From: Halomonas sp. 707D7
GTDB lineage: Bacteria > Pseudomonadota > Gammaproteobacteria > Pseudomonadales > Halomonadaceae
Reading direction: 5' to 3'
Length of the DNA stretch: 37,846 nt
Assembly: GCF_024158715.1 (NCBI RefSeq)
Contig: NZ_JAMZBC010000013.1
Span: 1-37,846, forward strand
Position numbers and translations under genes: made by a program. This document shows, in pieces, positions 1 to 10,428 of the stretch; position 1 is the stretch's first letter; each line of letters starts with the position of its first letter. Under the pieces are notes generated by a model. That model was not told where the DNA came from. It worked only from the letters and a program-made list of their open reading frames with translations, and did not search any database.

Positions 1-533
1 CACACCGCGCGGTCGTCGATGGTGCCGTCGGCGCGCAGCCGGTTGAACAGGCTGTCGCAGGCATTGGGCTGCGAGCCGCCGGTCAGCCACAGCTCGCGTC
101 CCGCCGCGCGGGCATCGCTTGGCGAACGGTCGAGCAGGGCGCTGTAGTAGTAGCACTGGCGGGCGGTGCCGTCCGGCACACCGTCGGCCACGGCGAGCAG
201 GTCATCAAAACGGCCGGCGTAGCCGTAGTTGGCGATCGCCTGGCCGCGTATCCACTCCGAGAGCGGCGAGTCGCGGTAGCGGTCGATGAACGCCTGGATG
301 CGCTGGGCGGAAACGTTCGGGAGCTGGCCGCGCAGGCGATGGTACTCCACGTAGCCCCCCAGCACGTGGTCGTTGACCACGCGCTCGTCGACGCGTTGCC
401 ACTGCTGGTCGCGGGCGGCTTGAAGGGCGTCGCGCATCTGGGCGTCGGTGGCCGCCTCCGCGTGGCTGGACAGACCGACGATCGCCGCGGCGCACAGCGT
501 ACGAAGGCGAAAACGAACTCGCAAAACCGGCAT
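1..533 (-). CDS. slt: Soluble lytic murein transglycosylase, N-terminal part (cut by window edge)
   Basis: This leftward gene starts at an ATG complementary to 531-533 and runs off the left edge, so only about 177 residues are visible. The protein opens with a basic stretch and a short hydrophobic segment (LCAAAIVGLSSHAEA), which reads as a signal peptide for export to the periplasm. The rest is helical and resembles the N-terminal superhelical ring of Slt70-type enzymes: GGYVEYHRLRGQL, then WIRGQAIANYG, then a Cys-containing LWLTGGSQPNACDSLFNRL stretch. Members of this family cleave glycan strands of peptidoglycan to 1,6-anhydromuropeptides. The catalytic lysozyme-like domain would lie outside the window, so activity cannot be confirmed here. 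The gene is divergent from htpG. Confidence 0.8.
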   Translation of the reverse strand, partial: MPVLRVRFRLRTLCAAAIVGLSSHAEAATDAQMRDALQAARDQQWQRVDERVVNDHVLGGYVEYHRLRGQLPNVSAQRIQAFIDRYRDSPLSEWIRGQAIANYGYAGRFDDLLAVADGVPDGTARQCYYYSALLDRSPSDARAAGRELWLTGGSQPNACDSLFNRLRADGTIDDRAV

Positions 534-566
534 GGCTTCCTCTCTTGCCTGGTGAGCTGACTGCTG

Positions 567-618
567 AAATAGGGGTGAAGCGATAAAATAGGGGGTGAAG
601 CGACTATAGTGGACTATA
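567..618. repeat. Short direct repeats upstream of slt (possible operator or promoter region)
   Basis: Two near-identical 17-18 bp units, each ending GGGGTGAAGCGA, occupy 567-583 and 586-603; the TGAAGCGA cores are exactly 20 bp apart. They run straight into two copies of GACTATA at 602-608 and 612-618, exactly 10 bp apart, and ACTATAGT at 603-610 is a perfect palindrome. Read on the minus strand, the GACTATA copies give two TATAGT hexamers that could be -10 elements for slt; TTGTGC at 640-635 is a weak -35 with 16 bp spacing. The 10 and 20 bp periods would place the copies on one face of the helix. No known regulator motif is recognised. Confidence 0.4.
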
Positions 619-691
619 ACGACAAACGCCGCGCGCACAATCCCTCCCCGAGCGATCGGCCTCGCCTCGATGTCCCGATGCCACTCATTTG

Positions 692-719
692 CTTGAAATC
701 TTTCGGCCTAGCCCCATAT
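692..719 (+). promoter_or_regulatory. Sigma-32 (heat-shock) promoter of htpG
   Basis: CTTGAA at 692-697 and CCCCATAT at 712-719 are separated by 14 bp. Both elements match the RpoH consensus (CTTGAA and CCCCATNT) in full, with a normal spacer. The start codon of htpG is 73 bases downstream, leaving room for a leader of roughly 65 bases. htpG is a classical RpoH regulon member, so site and gene agree. Confidence 0.9.
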
Positions 720-792
720 TGACTGCACACGAGACACCGCGCCTTTTCTAGAGCGCACCGGATATCCAGTGATTGGCAATTGAGGGCTACGC

Positions 793-2697
793 ATGAGCAC
801 CGCCACCCACGAAGAGACGCTTGGTTTTCAAACCGAAGTCAAGCAGCTTCTCAACCTGATGATCAACTCCCTGTACTCCAACCGGGAAATCTTCCTGCGC
901 GAGCTGATCTCCAACGCCGCCGACGCCTGCGACAAGCTGCGCTACGCCGCGCTCGACAACGACGCGCTGTATGAAGGCGACAGCGACCTGCGCATCGAGA
1001 TCGAGCACGACGCCAAGGCCAACACGGTGACGCTGCGCGACAACGGCATCGGCATGAACCGCGAGGACGTGATTGCCAACCTGGGCACCATCGCCCGCTC
1101 CGGCACCGCCGAGTTCATGCAGCAGCTCACCGGCGAGCAGCAGAAGGACGCCAAGCTGATCGGCCAGTTCGGCGTCGGCTTCTACTCCGGCTTCATCGTC
1201 GCCGACGAAGTCACCGTGCGCACCCGCAAGGCCGGCACCAGCGCTCAGGACGGCGTCGAGTGGCGCTCCAGGGGCGAGGGCGAGTTCAGCGTCGCCGACA
1301 TCGAGCGCGACAAGCACGGCACCGAGATCATCCTGCACCTCAAGGACGACGCCAAGGAGTTCGCCGACGAGTACCGCCTGCAGGGGCTGGTGCGCAAGTA
1401 CTCGGATCACATCGAAGTGCCGGTACGCATGCCCAAGGTCGAGACCGCCAAGGACGACGACGGCAACGAGATCGAAGGCAGCGAAGTCACCACCTGGGAG
1501 ACCATCAACGAAGCCACCGCCCTGTGGGTGCGGCCGAAGTCCGAGGTCTCGGAGGAGGAGTACAAGGCGTTCTACAAGCACGTCGCCCACGACTTCAGCG
1601 ATCCGCTGACCTGGAGTCACAACAAGGTCGAAGGCAAGCTCGAGTACACCAGCCTGCTCTACGTGCCCGGCCGTGCGCCCTTCGACATGTTCGAGCGCGA
1701 CGGCGCCCGTGGCGTGAAGCTCTACGTGCAGCGCGTGTTCATCATGGACGACGCCGAGCAGTTCCTGCCGCTCTATCTGCGCTTCATCAAGGGCGTGCTC
1801 GACACGCGCGATCTGTCGCTCAACGTCTCGCGCGAGATCCTCCAGCAGGACCCGAAGGTCGAGAAGATCAAGGGCGCGCTGACCAAGCGGGCGCTGGACA
1901 TGCTCAAGAAGCTCTCCAAGGACGACGAGCAGTACAAGGCGTTCTGGAATACCTTCGGAAGCGTGCTGAAGGAAGGCCCCGGCGAAGACCCGGCCAACCG
2001 CGAGAAGATCGCCGAGCTTTTGCGCTTTGCTTCCACCCATACCGATACCGCCGCCCAGGAGCAGTCGCTGGCCGGCTACATCGAGCGCATGAAGGAAGGC
2101 CAGCAGAAGATCTACTACGTGGTGGCGGACAGCTTCAACGCGGCGAAGAACAGCCCCCACCTGGAGATCTTCCGCAAGAAGGGCATCGAGGTGCTGCTGC
2201 TCTCCGATCGCATCGACGAATGGCTGATGACCCACCTCACCGAGTTCGACGGCAAGACGTTCGCCGACGTGGCCAAGGGCGAACTCGATCTCGGCGACGT
2301 CGAGAACGAGGAGGAGAAGAAGGCCCAGGAGGAGACCGCCAAGGCCAAGGAGGAGCTGGTCAAGCGCGTGAAGGAGGCGCTCGGTGACGGCGTGCAGGAC
2401 GTCAAGATCACCCATCGCCTGACCGACTCGCCCGCCTGCGTGGTGCTGCCGGAGCACGAGATGGGCTACCAGATGCGCCGCATCATGGAAGCCGCCGGCC
2501 AGCCGCTGCCGGAGGTCAAGCCGATTCTCGAGCTCAACCCGGAGCACGCGCTGGTCGATCGCCTGGAGGCGAGCGACGGTGATCGCTTCGGCCAGCTGGC
2601 GCATATCCTGCTCGACCAGGCGATCATCGCCGAGGGCGGCCACCTGGACGACCCGGCGGCCTACGTCAAGCGCCTCAACAGCGTGCTGACCGCCTGA
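793..2697 (+). CDS. htpG: Molecular chaperone HtpG (bacterial Hsp90)
   Basis: HtpG is the cytosolic ATP-dependent Hsp90 chaperone, a homodimer that remodels client proteins together with DnaK. The 634-residue product has the usual family length. The N-terminal GHKL ATPase domain shows [17 protein letters not shown] with catalytic Glu37 and Asn41, the nucleotide-binding DNGIGM at 83-88 and the [11 protein letters not shown] lid motif at 124-134. The middle domain carries LNVSREILQ, containing the arginine that contacts ATP phosphate. The C-terminal third is the dimerisation domain. The ATG is preceded by GAGGG at 782-786. The gene is monocistronic, with a perfect sigma-32 promoter upstream and a strong hairpin terminator downstream, so heat-shock control is expected. 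Confidence 0.98.
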   Translation: MSTATHEETLGFQTEVKQLLNLMINSLYSNREIFLRELISNAADACDKLRYAALDNDALYEGDSDLRIEIEHDAKANTVTLRDNGIGMNREDVIANLGTIARSGTAEFMQQLTGEQQKDAKLIGQFGVGFYSGFIVADEVTVRTRKAGTSAQDGVEWRSRGEGEFSVADIERDKHGTEIILHLKDDAKEFADEYRLQGLVRKYSDHIEVPVRMPKVETAKDDDGNEIEGSEVTTWETINEATALWVRPKSEVSEEEYKAFYKHVAHDFSDPLTWSHNKVEGKLEYTSLLYVPGRAPFDMFERDGARGVKLYVQRVFIMDDAEQFLPLYLRFIKGVLDTRDLSLNVSREILQQDPKVEKIKGALTKRALDMLKKLSKDDEQYKAFWNTFGSVLKEGPGEDPANREKIAELLRFASTHTDTAAQEQSLAGYIERMKEGQQKIYYVVADSFNAAKNSPHLEIFRKKGIEVLLLSDRIDEWLMTHLTEFDGKTFADVAKGELDLGDVENEEEKKAQEETAKAKEELVKRVKEALGDGVQDVKITHRLTDSPACVVLPEHEMGYQMRRIMEAAGQPLPEVKPILELNPEHALVDRLEASDGDRFGQLAHILLDQAIIAEGGHLDDPAAYVKRLNSVLTA

Positions 2698-2716
2698 ACG
2701 TGATGCGTTGATACCA

Positions 2717-2750
2717 CGGCCCGCCGGCCTGCCGGCGGGCCGTTTTCGTT
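2717..2750 (+). terminator. Rho-independent terminator of htpG
   Basis: A perfect 12 bp GC-rich inverted repeat (2717-2728 with 2731-2742) is followed by TTTT and then CGTT. It starts 20 bases after the htpG stop codon. Such a stem with a short U-tract is a standard intrinsic terminator, and it separates htpG from gpsA. Confidence 0.88.
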
Positions 2751-2840
2751 GGCGAGTGTCAAAACCGCCGGTGGCGTCCTCGTGCGCCACGCCATTGATG
2801 GTAAAGTAGCCGCCATCGTCCAGAGACTCAGGAAAACACC

Positions 2841-3908
2841 ATGGCCTTGGAGCAGAGCAACGTCGCCGTTCTCGGTGGAGGGAGCTTCGGTACCGCGCTT
2901 GCCAGCATCGCCGCCGACAACGGCGCGACGGTGCGTCAATGGATGCGCGACCACGCGCTGGTCGAGCAGATCAATCGGGAGCGACGCAACGGCCGCTACC
3001 TGCCGGACTACGCGATCAACGAACGTGTCGAGGCCACCACCGATATCCGCCACGCGGTGGAGGGCGCGGCCATCGTGCTGGTGGCGATTCCCTCGAAGGC
3101 GTTTCGCCAGGTGGTCGAGCAGGCAAAGCCCTGGCTTTCGCCGCAGCAGATCCTGGTCAGCACCACCAAGGGCATCGAGCAGGAGGGCTTTCTGCTCATG
3201 AGCCAGGTGCTCGATGAGGTCACCGGCTTCGATCATGTCGGCGTGATCGCCGGCCCCAATCTCGCCTCCGAGATCGCCGACAAGCAGCTCACCGCCACGG
3301 TAATCGCCAGTGCCGACCCCGACACCCGTACCCGGGTGCAGAAGGCGCTGGGGTGCAGCTACTTTCGCGTCTACGCCAGCGACGACCGCCACGGGGTAGA
3401 GCTTGGCGGGGCGCTCAAGAACATCTACGCCATCTCCGCCGGCATGGCGGCCGCCCTCGGCATGGGCGAGAACACTCGCAGCATGCTGATGACCCGGGCG
3501 CTGGCCGAGATGGGCCGCTTCGCCGTCGCCCAGGGCGCCAACCCGATGACCTTTCTGGGACTGGCCGGCGTGGGGGACTTGATCGTCACCTGTTCGTCGA
3601 AGCTTTCGCGCAACTACCGGGTCGGCTACGCCATGGGCGAGGGGCGAAGCCTCGACGAGGCCGTCGAGGCCCTCGGTCAGGTGGCGGAAGGGGTCAATAC
3701 CGTCCGGCTCGTGTGCGACAAGGCGCGAGAGATGAACGTCTACATGCCGCTCGCCGAAGGCTTGAAGAAGGTGCTGTTCGAAGGCGTGGCCGCCAAGGAG
3801 ATGGCCGGGCTCTTGATGGCGGGCGAGCAGAGCAGCGATGTCGAGTTCGTGCTGCCCCGGGAGGCGGTCCTCAAGGCGCATCGAGGCGAAAAGGTGCGCC
3901 ATGACTAG
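2841..3908 (+). CDS. gpsA: Glycerol-3-phosphate dehydrogenase [NAD(P)+]
   Basis: GpsA reduces dihydroxyacetone phosphate to sn-glycerol 3-phosphate in the cytoplasm, supplying the backbone for phospholipids. The 355-residue product has the Rossmann NAD(P)-binding motif [10 protein letters not shown] at 11-20, the IPSKAF and STTKGIE stretches, IAGPNLASE, and the catalytic lysine in [10 protein letters not shown] (Lys193). The C-terminal helical domain includes [12 protein letters not shown] and SRNYRVG. This is slightly longer than the roughly 340 residues typical of the family. The start is preceded by AGGAAA near 2830. Its last 8 bases overlap sixA, which suggests translational coupling. No convincing promoter was found in the 90 bases after the htpG terminator. 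Confidence 0.97.
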   Translation: MALEQSNVAVLGGGSFGTALASIAADNGATVRQWMRDHALVEQINRERRNGRYLPDYAINERVEATTDIRHAVEGAAIVLVAIPSKAFRQVVEQAKPWLSPQQILVSTTKGIEQEGFLLMSQVLDEVTGFDHVGVIAGPNLASEIADKQLTATVIASADPDTRTRVQKALGCSYFRVYASDDRHGVELGGALKNIYAISAGMAAALGMGENTRSMLMTRALAEMGRFAVAQGANPMTFLGLAGVGDLIVTCSSKLSRNYRVGYAMGEGRSLDEAVEALGQVAEGVNTVRLVCDKAREMNVYMPLAEGLKKVLFEGVAAKEMAGLLMAGEQSSDVEFVLPREAVLKAHRGEKVRHD

Positions 3909-4380
3909 CGCCTCGAGACTTGTGATCATGCGCCACGGCGAAGCCGGCCCCGGCCGGGTGGATGCGACGCGCACCCTGACCCCGCGCGGCGAGCGCGAAG
4001 CGGCGCGCATGGGCGAGTGGCTCGCCATCGACTATCGGCACACGCCGCTTGCGCTCTACGCAAGCCCCTTCGTGCGCGCCCAGCAGACCGCGACGCTGGT
4101 CGGCCAGGCGCTGGGGCAGCCGGTGCGTACCCTCGAGGGCATCACGCCGGACGATGATCCGCAGGCGGTGTGCGACTGGCTGCTCGAACAGCAGGAGGGC
4201 TGCATCGTGCTGGTCAGCCACATGCCGCTGGTGGGAATGCTGACCGGGCGGCTGGTGGACGGGGCGCGAAGCCCGGGGGTGGGGTTTGCGACCGCGGCGG
4301 TCGCCGAGCTCGACGGTGACGTGTGGGCCGCCGGCTGCGCTCGGCTGGTGCGCTTCACCGAGCCTTCGATGCTGGGCTAG
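3901..4380 (+). CDS. sixA: Phosphohistidine phosphatase SixA
   Basis: This is a small histidine-phosphatase (phosphoglycerate mutase fold) protein of 159 residues. The phosphate-binding RHGEAG motif lies at 11-16, with His12 as the likely nucleophile. [11 protein letters not shown] supplies the second arginine, and LVSHMPLVG contains the second catalytic histidine. In E. coli SixA dephosphorylates phosphohistidine, including the NPr protein of the nitrogen PTS (established for that organism); npr is also in this window at 20437-20706. The chosen ATG sits inside the end of gpsA (ATGACTAG), an 8-base overlap. Longer upstream in-frame extensions merely read gpsA out of frame. Confidence 0.93.
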   Translation: MTSASRLVIMRHGEAGPGRVDATRTLTPRGEREAARMGEWLAIDYRHTPLALYASPFVRAQQTATLVGQALGQPVRTLEGITPDDDPQAVCDWLLEQQEGCIVLVSHMPLVGMLTGRLVDGARSPGVGFATAAVAELDGDVWAAGCARLVRFTEPSMLG

Positions 4381-4387
4381 GAGAGGG

Positions 4388-4412
4388 TCGCCGCCCGGCT
4401 GACGGGCGGCGA
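4388..4412. terminator. Hairpin between convergent sixA and gatB
   Basis: A 10 bp stem (4388-4397 with 4403-4412) with a 5-base loop lies in the 38-base gap between the stop codons of sixA and gatB. Neither strand has a following U-tract, so it is a plausible but not proven bidirectional transcription end. Confidence 0.5.
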
Positions 4413-4418
4413 GGGGGG

Positions 4419-5873
4419 TCAAAGCAGGGCGTCGAGCTTCTGCTTCAGCAGGCCGTTGACCTGTTGCGGGTTGGCGGTGCCGCGCGAGGCCTTCATCACC
4501 TGGCCGACGAAGTAGCCGATCATCTTGCCGCGCTTGTCCGGCTCCGCGTCGCGGTACTGGGCGACCTGGGCGGGACTTTCGGCGATCACCTGGTCGATCA
4601 TCGCCTCGATGGCGCCGCTGTCGGTCACCTGCTTCAGGCCCTTGGACTCGATCACCTCGTCGGCGCTGCCGCCCTGGCCGTTCCACAACGCCTGGAAGAC
4701 CTCCTTGGCGGCCTTGCCGTTGATGGTGCCGTCGACCACGCGCCCGATCAGCCCGCCGAGCTGCTGGGCGGAGACCGGACTCTGGTGAATGGCGAGGCTC
4801 TCGCGGTTCAGGGCGCCGGAAAGCTCGCCCTGCACCCAGTTGGCGGCCTGCTTGGCATCGCCGCACACCTGGTACGCCTCTTCGAAGAACTCCGCCATCT
4901 CGCGGCTTGTCGCGAGCACGTTGGCGTCATAGGCCGAAAGCCCGAGCTCGCTCTGAAAGCGCGCGCGCTTGTCCGCGGGCAGCTCCGGCAGCAGGGTCTT
5001 CAGGTGGTCGAGGTAGGCCTGGTCGAGCACCACCGGCAGAAGGTCCGGGCAAGGGAAATAGCGGTAGTCGTTGGCTTCTTCCTTGGTGCGCATGCTGCGC
5101 GTCTCGTCGCGCTCCGGGTCGAACAGGCGCGTCTCCTGGACCACCTTGCCGCCATCCTCGATCAGCTCGATCTGGCGTTCGACCTCGAAGGCGATGGCGC
5201 GCTCGACGAAGCGAAACGAGTTGACGTTCTTGATCTCGGCGCGGGTGCCAAACGCCTCCTGGCCCTTGGGGCGCACCGAGACGTTGACGTCGCAGCGCAT
5301 CGAGCCTTCCGCCATGTTGCCGTCGGAGATGCCCAGGTAGGTGACGATCGAGTGGATCGCCTTCAGGTACGCCGCGGCTTCCTTGGCGCTGCGCATGTCC
5401 GGCTCGGAGACGATCTCCAGAAGCGGGGTGCCGGCACGGTTGAGATCGATGCCGGTCATGCCCTGGAAGTCCTCGTGCAACGACTTGCCGGCGTCCTCCT
5501 CCAGGTGGGCGTGGTGGATGCGGATGCGCTTGGTGACGTCGTCGTCCAGAGTGATCTCGACCTCGCCGGCGCCGACGATCGGGTGATACATCTGGCTGGT
5601 CTGGTAGCCCTTGGGCAGGTCCGGGTAGAAGTAGTTCTTGCGATCGAACACCGAGACTTCCGGAATCTCGGCGTGTACCGCGAGGCCGAACTGCACCGCC
5701 ATCGCCACCGCCTGCTCGTTGAGCACGGGAAGCGAGCCGGGCAGGCCCAGGTCCACCGCGCTCGCCTGGGTGTTGGGTTCGCTTCCGAAGGCGGTGGACG
5801 AGCCGGAGAAGATCTTCGAGCGGGTAGCGAGCTGAACGTGGACCTCGAGCCCAATTACGGTTTCCCATTGCAT
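4419..5873 (-). CDS. gatB: Aspartyl/glutamyl-tRNA(Asn/Gln) amidotransferase subunit B
   Basis: GatB is the tRNA-binding kinase-like subunit of GatCAB. It activates the side-chain carboxylate of misacylated Asp-tRNA(Asn) or Glu-tRNA(Gln) with ATP before amidation. The 484-residue product begins [15 protein letters not shown], followed by KIFSG, the YPDLPKGYQ motif, [25 protein letters not shown] and the [11 protein letters not shown] motif, all GatB hallmarks. The C-terminal YqeY-like tail domain ends [12 protein letters not shown]. The ATG overlaps the gatA TGA (ATGA), so the two subunits are translationally coupled. It is the last gene of gatC-gatA-gatB. Confidence 0.98.
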   Translation of the reverse strand: MQWETVIGLEVHVQLATRSKIFSGSSTAFGSEPNTQASAVDLGLPGSLPVLNEQAVAMAVQFGLAVHAEIPEVSVFDRKNYFYPDLPKGYQTSQMYHPIVGAGEVEITLDDDVTKRIRIHHAHLEEDAGKSLHEDFQGMTGIDLNRAGTPLLEIVSEPDMRSAKEAAAYLKAIHSIVTYLGISDGNMAEGSMRCDVNVSVRPKGQEAFGTRAEIKNVNSFRFVERAIAFEVERQIELIEDGGKVVQETRLFDPERDETRSMRTKEEANDYRYFPCPDLLPVVLDQAYLDHLKTLLPELPADKRARFQSELGLSAYDANVLATSREMAEFFEEAYQVCGDAKQAANWVQGELSGALNRESLAIHQSPVSAQQLGGLIGRVVDGTINGKAAKEVFQALWNGQGGSADEVIESKGLKQVTDSGAIEAMIDQVIAESPAQVAQYRDAEPDKRGKMIGYFVGQVMKASRGTANPQQVNGLLKQKLDALL

Positions 5874-7333
5874 CAGGCGTTCTCCTCGGCGAGTGCGGGA
5901 AGGTGACGGTGCCAGTCGGTGGCTTGCTGGAACTGGTGGGCGACGTTCAGAAGCTGCGCCTCGGCGAAGTGGGTGCCGAGGATCTGCAGGCCCACCGGGC
6001 GGCCATGGGCGAAGCCCGCCGGCACGCTGATGCCGGGAATGCCCGCGAGGTTCACGGCGATGGTGTAGATATCCTGCAGGTACATCGACACCGGGTCCTT
6101 CTTGGCGCCCAGGTCGAACGCGGTGGTGGGGGCTGCCGGGCCCATCAGCACGTCGACGTCCTCGAAGGCGTCCAGGAAGTCCTGGCGGATCAGGCGGCGC
6201 ACCTTCTGCGCCTTAATGTAGTAGGCATCGAAGAATCCTTCCGAGAGCGTGTGGGTGCCGATCAGGATGCGTCGCTTGACCTCCTCGCCGAAGCCCTCCT
6301 GGCGGGTGCGGGTGTAGAGGTCGATCAGGTCCTTGGGGTCCTCGCAGCGGTGGCCGAAGCGCACGCCATCGAAGCGTGACAGGTTCGACGAGGCCTCCGC
6401 CGGGGCGATGACGTAGTAGGCCGGGATGGCGTAGTGGGTATGCGGCAGGCTGACCTCGCGCACGGTGGCACCCAGCGACTCGTACACCTTGACCGCCTCG
6501 CGCACGGCGCGCTCGACGTCGGCATCGAGGCCGTCACCGAAATACTCCTTGGGCAGGCCGATCTTGAGCCCGGACAGCGGTGCGTCGAGGCTCTCGGTGT
6601 AGTCCGGCACGCCCCGGGCGGCGCTGGTAGAGTCACGCACGTCGTGGCCGGCGATGACGTTCATCAGGTGCGCGCAGTCGGAGGCCGAACGCGCCATGGG
6701 GCCGGCCTGGTCGAGGCTCGAGGCGTAGGCGATCATGCCGTAGCGCGAGACGCGCCCGTAGGTGGGCTTGAGGCCGGTGATGCCGCAGAACGCCGCCGGC
6801 TGGCGGATCGAGCCGCCGGTGTCGGTTCCCAGTGCGGCCGGCACCAGTCCCGCCGCCACGGCGGCGGCGCTGCCGCCGGAGCTTCCGCCGGGCACGGCCT
6901 TGAGATCCCAGGGGTTCTTCACCGGGCCATAGTGGCTGTTCTCGTTGGAGGAGCCCATGGCGAACTCGTCCATGTTGGTCTTGCCCAGGCTCACGGTATG
7001 CGCGGCCGCGAGCTTCTCCACCACGGTGGCGTCGTAAGGGGCGACGAAGTTGTCGAGCATCTTCGAGCCGCAGCTGGTCTTCACGCCCTGGGTACAGAAG
7101 ATGTCCTTGAGCGCCAGCGGAATGCCGGCGAGCGCGTGGGCGTTGCCATCGGCGCGAGCCTTGTCGGCGGCCTCGGCGGCGTTGAGCGCGCGCTCGGCGG
7201 TCACGCTGATGAAGCTGTTGAGCTTGCCATCGAGGCGCTCGATGCGCTGCAGGTAGTGCGCGGTGATCTCGCGGCTCGAGAGCTCGCCGCTTTTCAGGGC
7301 GGCGGCCAGCTGGGTGACGGTTTGATCATGCAT
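5873..7333 (-). CDS. gatA: Aspartyl/glutamyl-tRNA(Asn/Gln) amidotransferase subunit A
   Basis: GatA is the glutaminase subunit. It releases ammonia from glutamine and channels it to GatB for transamidation of misacylated tRNA. The 486-residue protein carries the amidase signature with the Lys-Ser-Ser triad visible: Lys76 in LALKDIF, Ser151 in GGSSGG and Ser175 in [14 protein letters not shown]. The start is set at MHDQTVTQL (ATG complementary to 7331-7333), preceded by GGAG; the reading frame stays open further upstream, but that extension lies in the gatC-gatA gap and inside gatC and has no family match. It lies 61 bases after gatC and overlaps gatB by one base. Confidence 0.97.
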   Translation of the reverse strand: MHDQTVTQLAAALKSGELSSREITAHYLQRIERLDGKLNSFISVTAERALNAAEAADKARADGNAHALAGIPLALKDIFCTQGVKTSCGSKMLDNFVAPYDATVVEKLAAAHTVSLGKTNMDEFAMGSSNENSHYGPVKNPWDLKAVPGGSSGGSAAAVAAGLVPAALGTDTGGSIRQPAAFCGITGLKPTYGRVSRYGMIAYASSLDQAGPMARSASDCAHLMNVIAGHDVRDSTSAARGVPDYTESLDAPLSGLKIGLPKEYFGDGLDADVERAVREAVKVYESLGATVREVSLPHTHYAIPAYYVIAPAEASSNLSRFDGVRFGHRCEDPKDLIDLYTRTRQEGFGEEVKRRILIGTHTLSEGFFDAYYIKAQKVRRLIRQDFLDAFEDVDVLMGPAAPTTAFDLGAKKDPVSMYLQDIYTIAVNLAGIPGISVPAGFAHGRPVGLQILGTHFAEAQLLNVAHQFQQATDWHRHLPALAEENA

Positions 7334-7394
7334 GACCCAAAAGCTCCGTTCGGGACGAATGTAAAAAAGCCAGGAAGGAGGGTGTGCGCATCGC

Positions 7395-7682
7395 TTATTC
7401 GACCACGCGAGGCACGAGGTAGAGCCCCTCCTCGGTGGCCGGCGCGCAGCGCTGGTACTGCTCGCGCCGGTCGGTTTCGGTGACCTCGTCGGCGCGCAGG
7501 CGCTGGGTGGCATCGAGCGGGTGGGCAAGAGGGGCGACGTTATCGGTATTGACCTGTTGAAGCTGGTCGACCATCTCCAGGATCCGGCTCAAGTCGTCCA
7601 CGAAGCGGTTGGCCTGGTCGTCGCTGATGGCGAGTCGGGCCAGGTGGGCGGCCCGGCGCACATGGGATTCTTCAAGCGCCAT
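7395..7682 (-). CDS. gatC: Aspartyl/glutamyl-tRNA(Asn/Gln) amidotransferase subunit C
   Basis: GatC is the small subunit that wraps around GatA and stabilises the amidotransferase. The 95-residue product starts [17 protein letters not shown] and contains [27 protein letters not shown], the conserved core of the family. It ends in a short [12 protein letters not shown] tail typical of GatC. The chosen ATG (complementary to 7680-7682) has GAGG at a normal distance upstream; an earlier in-frame ATG at 7724 would add 14 unconserved residues. It is first in gatCAB and divergent from mreB. Confidence 0.95.
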   Translation of the reverse strand: MALEESHVRRAAHLARLAISDDQANRFVDDLSRILEMVDQLQQVNTDNVAPLAHPLDATQRLRADEVTETDRREQYQRCAPATEEGLYLVPRVVE

Positions 7683-7712
7683 GATCAAGGTATCCTCGCA
7701 AGCGTAAGGGAA

Positions 7713-7741
7713 CGTATGTCGCAACGAGCGGTATACATACG
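7713..7741. promoter_or_regulatory. Inverted repeat in the gatC-mreB divergent region
   Basis: CGTATGT at 7713-7719 and its exact complement ACATACG at 7735-7741 are separated by 15 bases. A GTATAC palindrome at 7731-7736 overlaps the right arm. The symmetry fits a dimeric regulator or a hairpin in the gatC leader. I recognise no specific regulator motif. Confidence 0.3.
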
Positions 7742-7754
7742 GTCATCTTGAATT

Positions 7755-7803
7755 CGTCTGACGGGGCAGACGTGGAAAATAGCCGCAAAAGGTACCATAC
7801 AAT
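7755..7803 (+). promoter_or_regulatory. Hairpin and possible mreB promoter
   Basis: CGTCTG at 7755-7760 pairs with CAGACG at 7767-7772 around a 6-base loop. Downstream, TACAAT at 7798-7803 matches 5 of 6 positions of a sigma-70 -10 box. The best -35 partner, TGGAAA at 7773-7778, is weak and its 19 bp spacer is long. The mreB ATG lies about 100 bases further on. The promoter call is tentative. Confidence 0.3.
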
Positions 7804-7895
7804 GGCCGCCGCGGGCAGGGGAGCGACTCGCGCTTGCTGCCGGCGGGTTGCGGTGATACCGTTTGCATCCGCACAGGGTTCCCGGTCTGCACTAG

Positions 7896-8945
<1,050 letters not shown>

Positions 8946-8969
8946 TCCTGGCGGTTTGCTGCGGGGGAA

Positions 8970-9911
8970 TTGCCTATTAAACCGCTCTTTTCGCATGGCC
9001 CCTTGCCGGGCTATCGTCTCTTCTTTTGCGTGCTGGTGGCGAGTGCCTTGATGTTCGTCGACCAGCGCTTCACTCGCATGGAAGACGTGCGTGCCCATAT
9101 GACCATGGTGGTGGCGCCCATCCAGTGGGTCGTCAGCCTGCCGAGCGATCTGCTCAACTGGGGGGCGCTGGTGTTCTCGGACCAGCAGGCCCTGGTGGAC
9201 GAGAACCGCCGCCTGCGTGAACAGATCCTGACGCTCTCCCACCGAGGCCAGCGCCTGGCGAACCTGACCGCCGAGAACGCCCAGCTGCGCGAGCTGCTCG
9301 ATGCCGCCGAGCGCCACGACATTCCCTACATGTCCGCGGAGCTTCTGTCGCTCGACAACGACCCGTTCAGCCACCAGATGGTGGTGGATCGGGGGCACCG
9401 CAACGGCGCCTACGTCGGCCAGCCGGTGATCGATGCCTTCGGTCTCGTCGGCCAGGTCACGGCGGTGTCGGCCTACTCGAGCCGGGTGCTGCTGATGGCG
9501 GATGCCAGCCACGCGCTGCCGGTGCAGGTCAATCGCAACGGGCTGCGCTTCATCGTCCAGGGTACCGGGCGCTATGACAGCGTGAGCGTGCTGCACGTGC
9601 CGGACACCGCCGACATTCGCGAGGGCGATCTTCTGACCACCTCGGGCCTTGCCGGCCGGTTCCCGCCGGGCTACCCGGTGGCGCGGGTCACCGAGGTGTA
9701 TCACGACCCGGGCCAGCCCTTCGCGCGCGTCAGCGCCGAACCCACTGCGCAGCTCACCCGCTCGCGCCACTTCCTGCTGCTCTTCCCGCCCGCCGTGGAA
9801 GCGCAGGGAACGCCGCTCTGGAACAACGCCATGTCGATTTCCGCCGCCGCGATCCACGCCGCCGAGCGTCTGGCCGACGAGGCGCCGGCCTCGCTTCAGG
9901 AGGTGCCCTGA
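8970..9911 (+). CDS. mreC: Cell shape-determining protein MreC
   Basis: MreC is a bitopic inner-membrane protein whose periplasmic domain activates the PBP2-RodA elongasome. The 313 residues show a short cytoplasmic N-terminus, one membrane segment (about 14-30), a coiled coil (about 68-105, [12 protein letters not shown] and [15 protein letters not shown]), then the beta-rich MreC domain with [22 protein letters not shown]. No ATG fits: between the mreB stop (8943-8945) and the conserved IKPLF stretch the only usual alternative start is TTG at 8970. Its purine-rich GGGGGAA is almost touching the codon, which is unusually close. mreD begins within its stop codon. Confidence 0.95.
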   Translation: MPIKPLFSHGPLPGYRLFFCVLVASALMFVDQRFTRMEDVRAHMTMVVAPIQWVVSLPSDLLNWGALVFSDQQALVDENRRLREQILTLSHRGQRLANLTAENAQLRELLDAAERHDIPYMSAELLSLDNDPFSHQMVVDRGHRNGAYVGQPVIDAFGLVGQVTAVSAYSSRVLLMADASHALPVQVNRNGLRFIVQGTGRYDSVSVLHVPDTADIREGDLLTTSGLAGRFPPGYPVARVTEVYHDPGQPFARVSAEPTAQLTRSRHFLLLFPPAVEAQGTPLWNNAMSISAAAIHAAERLADEAPASLQEVP

Positions 9912-10399
9912 TGCCCAAGGCGCCGGTGATTCCACTGCTGTTCATCTGGCTGAGCCTGGTGCTGGCGCTGTGTCTGCAGGTGATGCCGCTGGCCGATGGC
10001 TGGCAGATGTACCGCCCGGACTGGATCGGCCTGATGCTGATCTACTGGTGCATGCGCGTACCCGACCGGGTCGGCGTGTTCCACGGCTTCGTGATCGGGC
10101 TTCTGATCGACCTGATCGACGGCAGCGTACTGGGCCAGCACGCGCTGGTGTTCTCGCTGCTGGCCTTTCTCTGCGCGCTGGTCTATCCCCGCTTTCGCGC
10201 CTACTCGCTGGTCCAGCAGGCGGTGCTGGTGCTGGTGCTGCTGGGGTTGATCCAGCTCATCGAGCAGTGGCTGCGCGTGCTCACCGGCGTGTTCTCCATT
10301 CACCTGTCGTTTCTGATTCCCTCGCTGATCAGCGCGCTGCTGTGGCCCTGGCTTGCCACCATGCTGGTGGCGCTCGAGCGTCGCGCGGCGCGAACCTGA
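9911..10399 (+). CDS. mreD: Rod shape-determining protein MreD
   Basis: MreD is a small polytopic inner-membrane partner of MreC in the elongation complex. The 162-residue product is almost entirely hydrophobic, with about five membrane segments: [56 protein letters not shown], and a C-terminal pair. The [17 protein letters not shown] stretch is characteristic of the family. The ATG overlaps the mreC stop by one base (TGATG), so translation is coupled. Confidence 0.94.
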   Translation: MPKAPVIPLLFIWLSLVLALCLQVMPLADGWQMYRPDWIGLMLIYWCMRVPDRVGVFHGFVIGLLIDLIDGSVLGQHALVFSLLAFLCALVYPRFRAYSLVQQAVLVLVLLGLIQLIEQWLRVLTGVFSIHLSFLIPSLISALLWPWLATMLVALERRAART

Positions 10400-10428
10400 C
10401 GACCATGGCCGCCAAGGATGACGCCGGC

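Noticed and set aside
787..2790. A 667-codon open frame antisense to htpG
   Set aside because: High GC at third codon positions removes stop codons from the complementary frame. Its product is a His/Leu/Gly/Ala-rich shadow with no recognisable domain, and htpG is unambiguous.
4323..5906. Long rightward open frame across gatB
   Set aside because: Composition and phase are those of a complementary-strand shadow. GatB motifs are complete on the minus strand.
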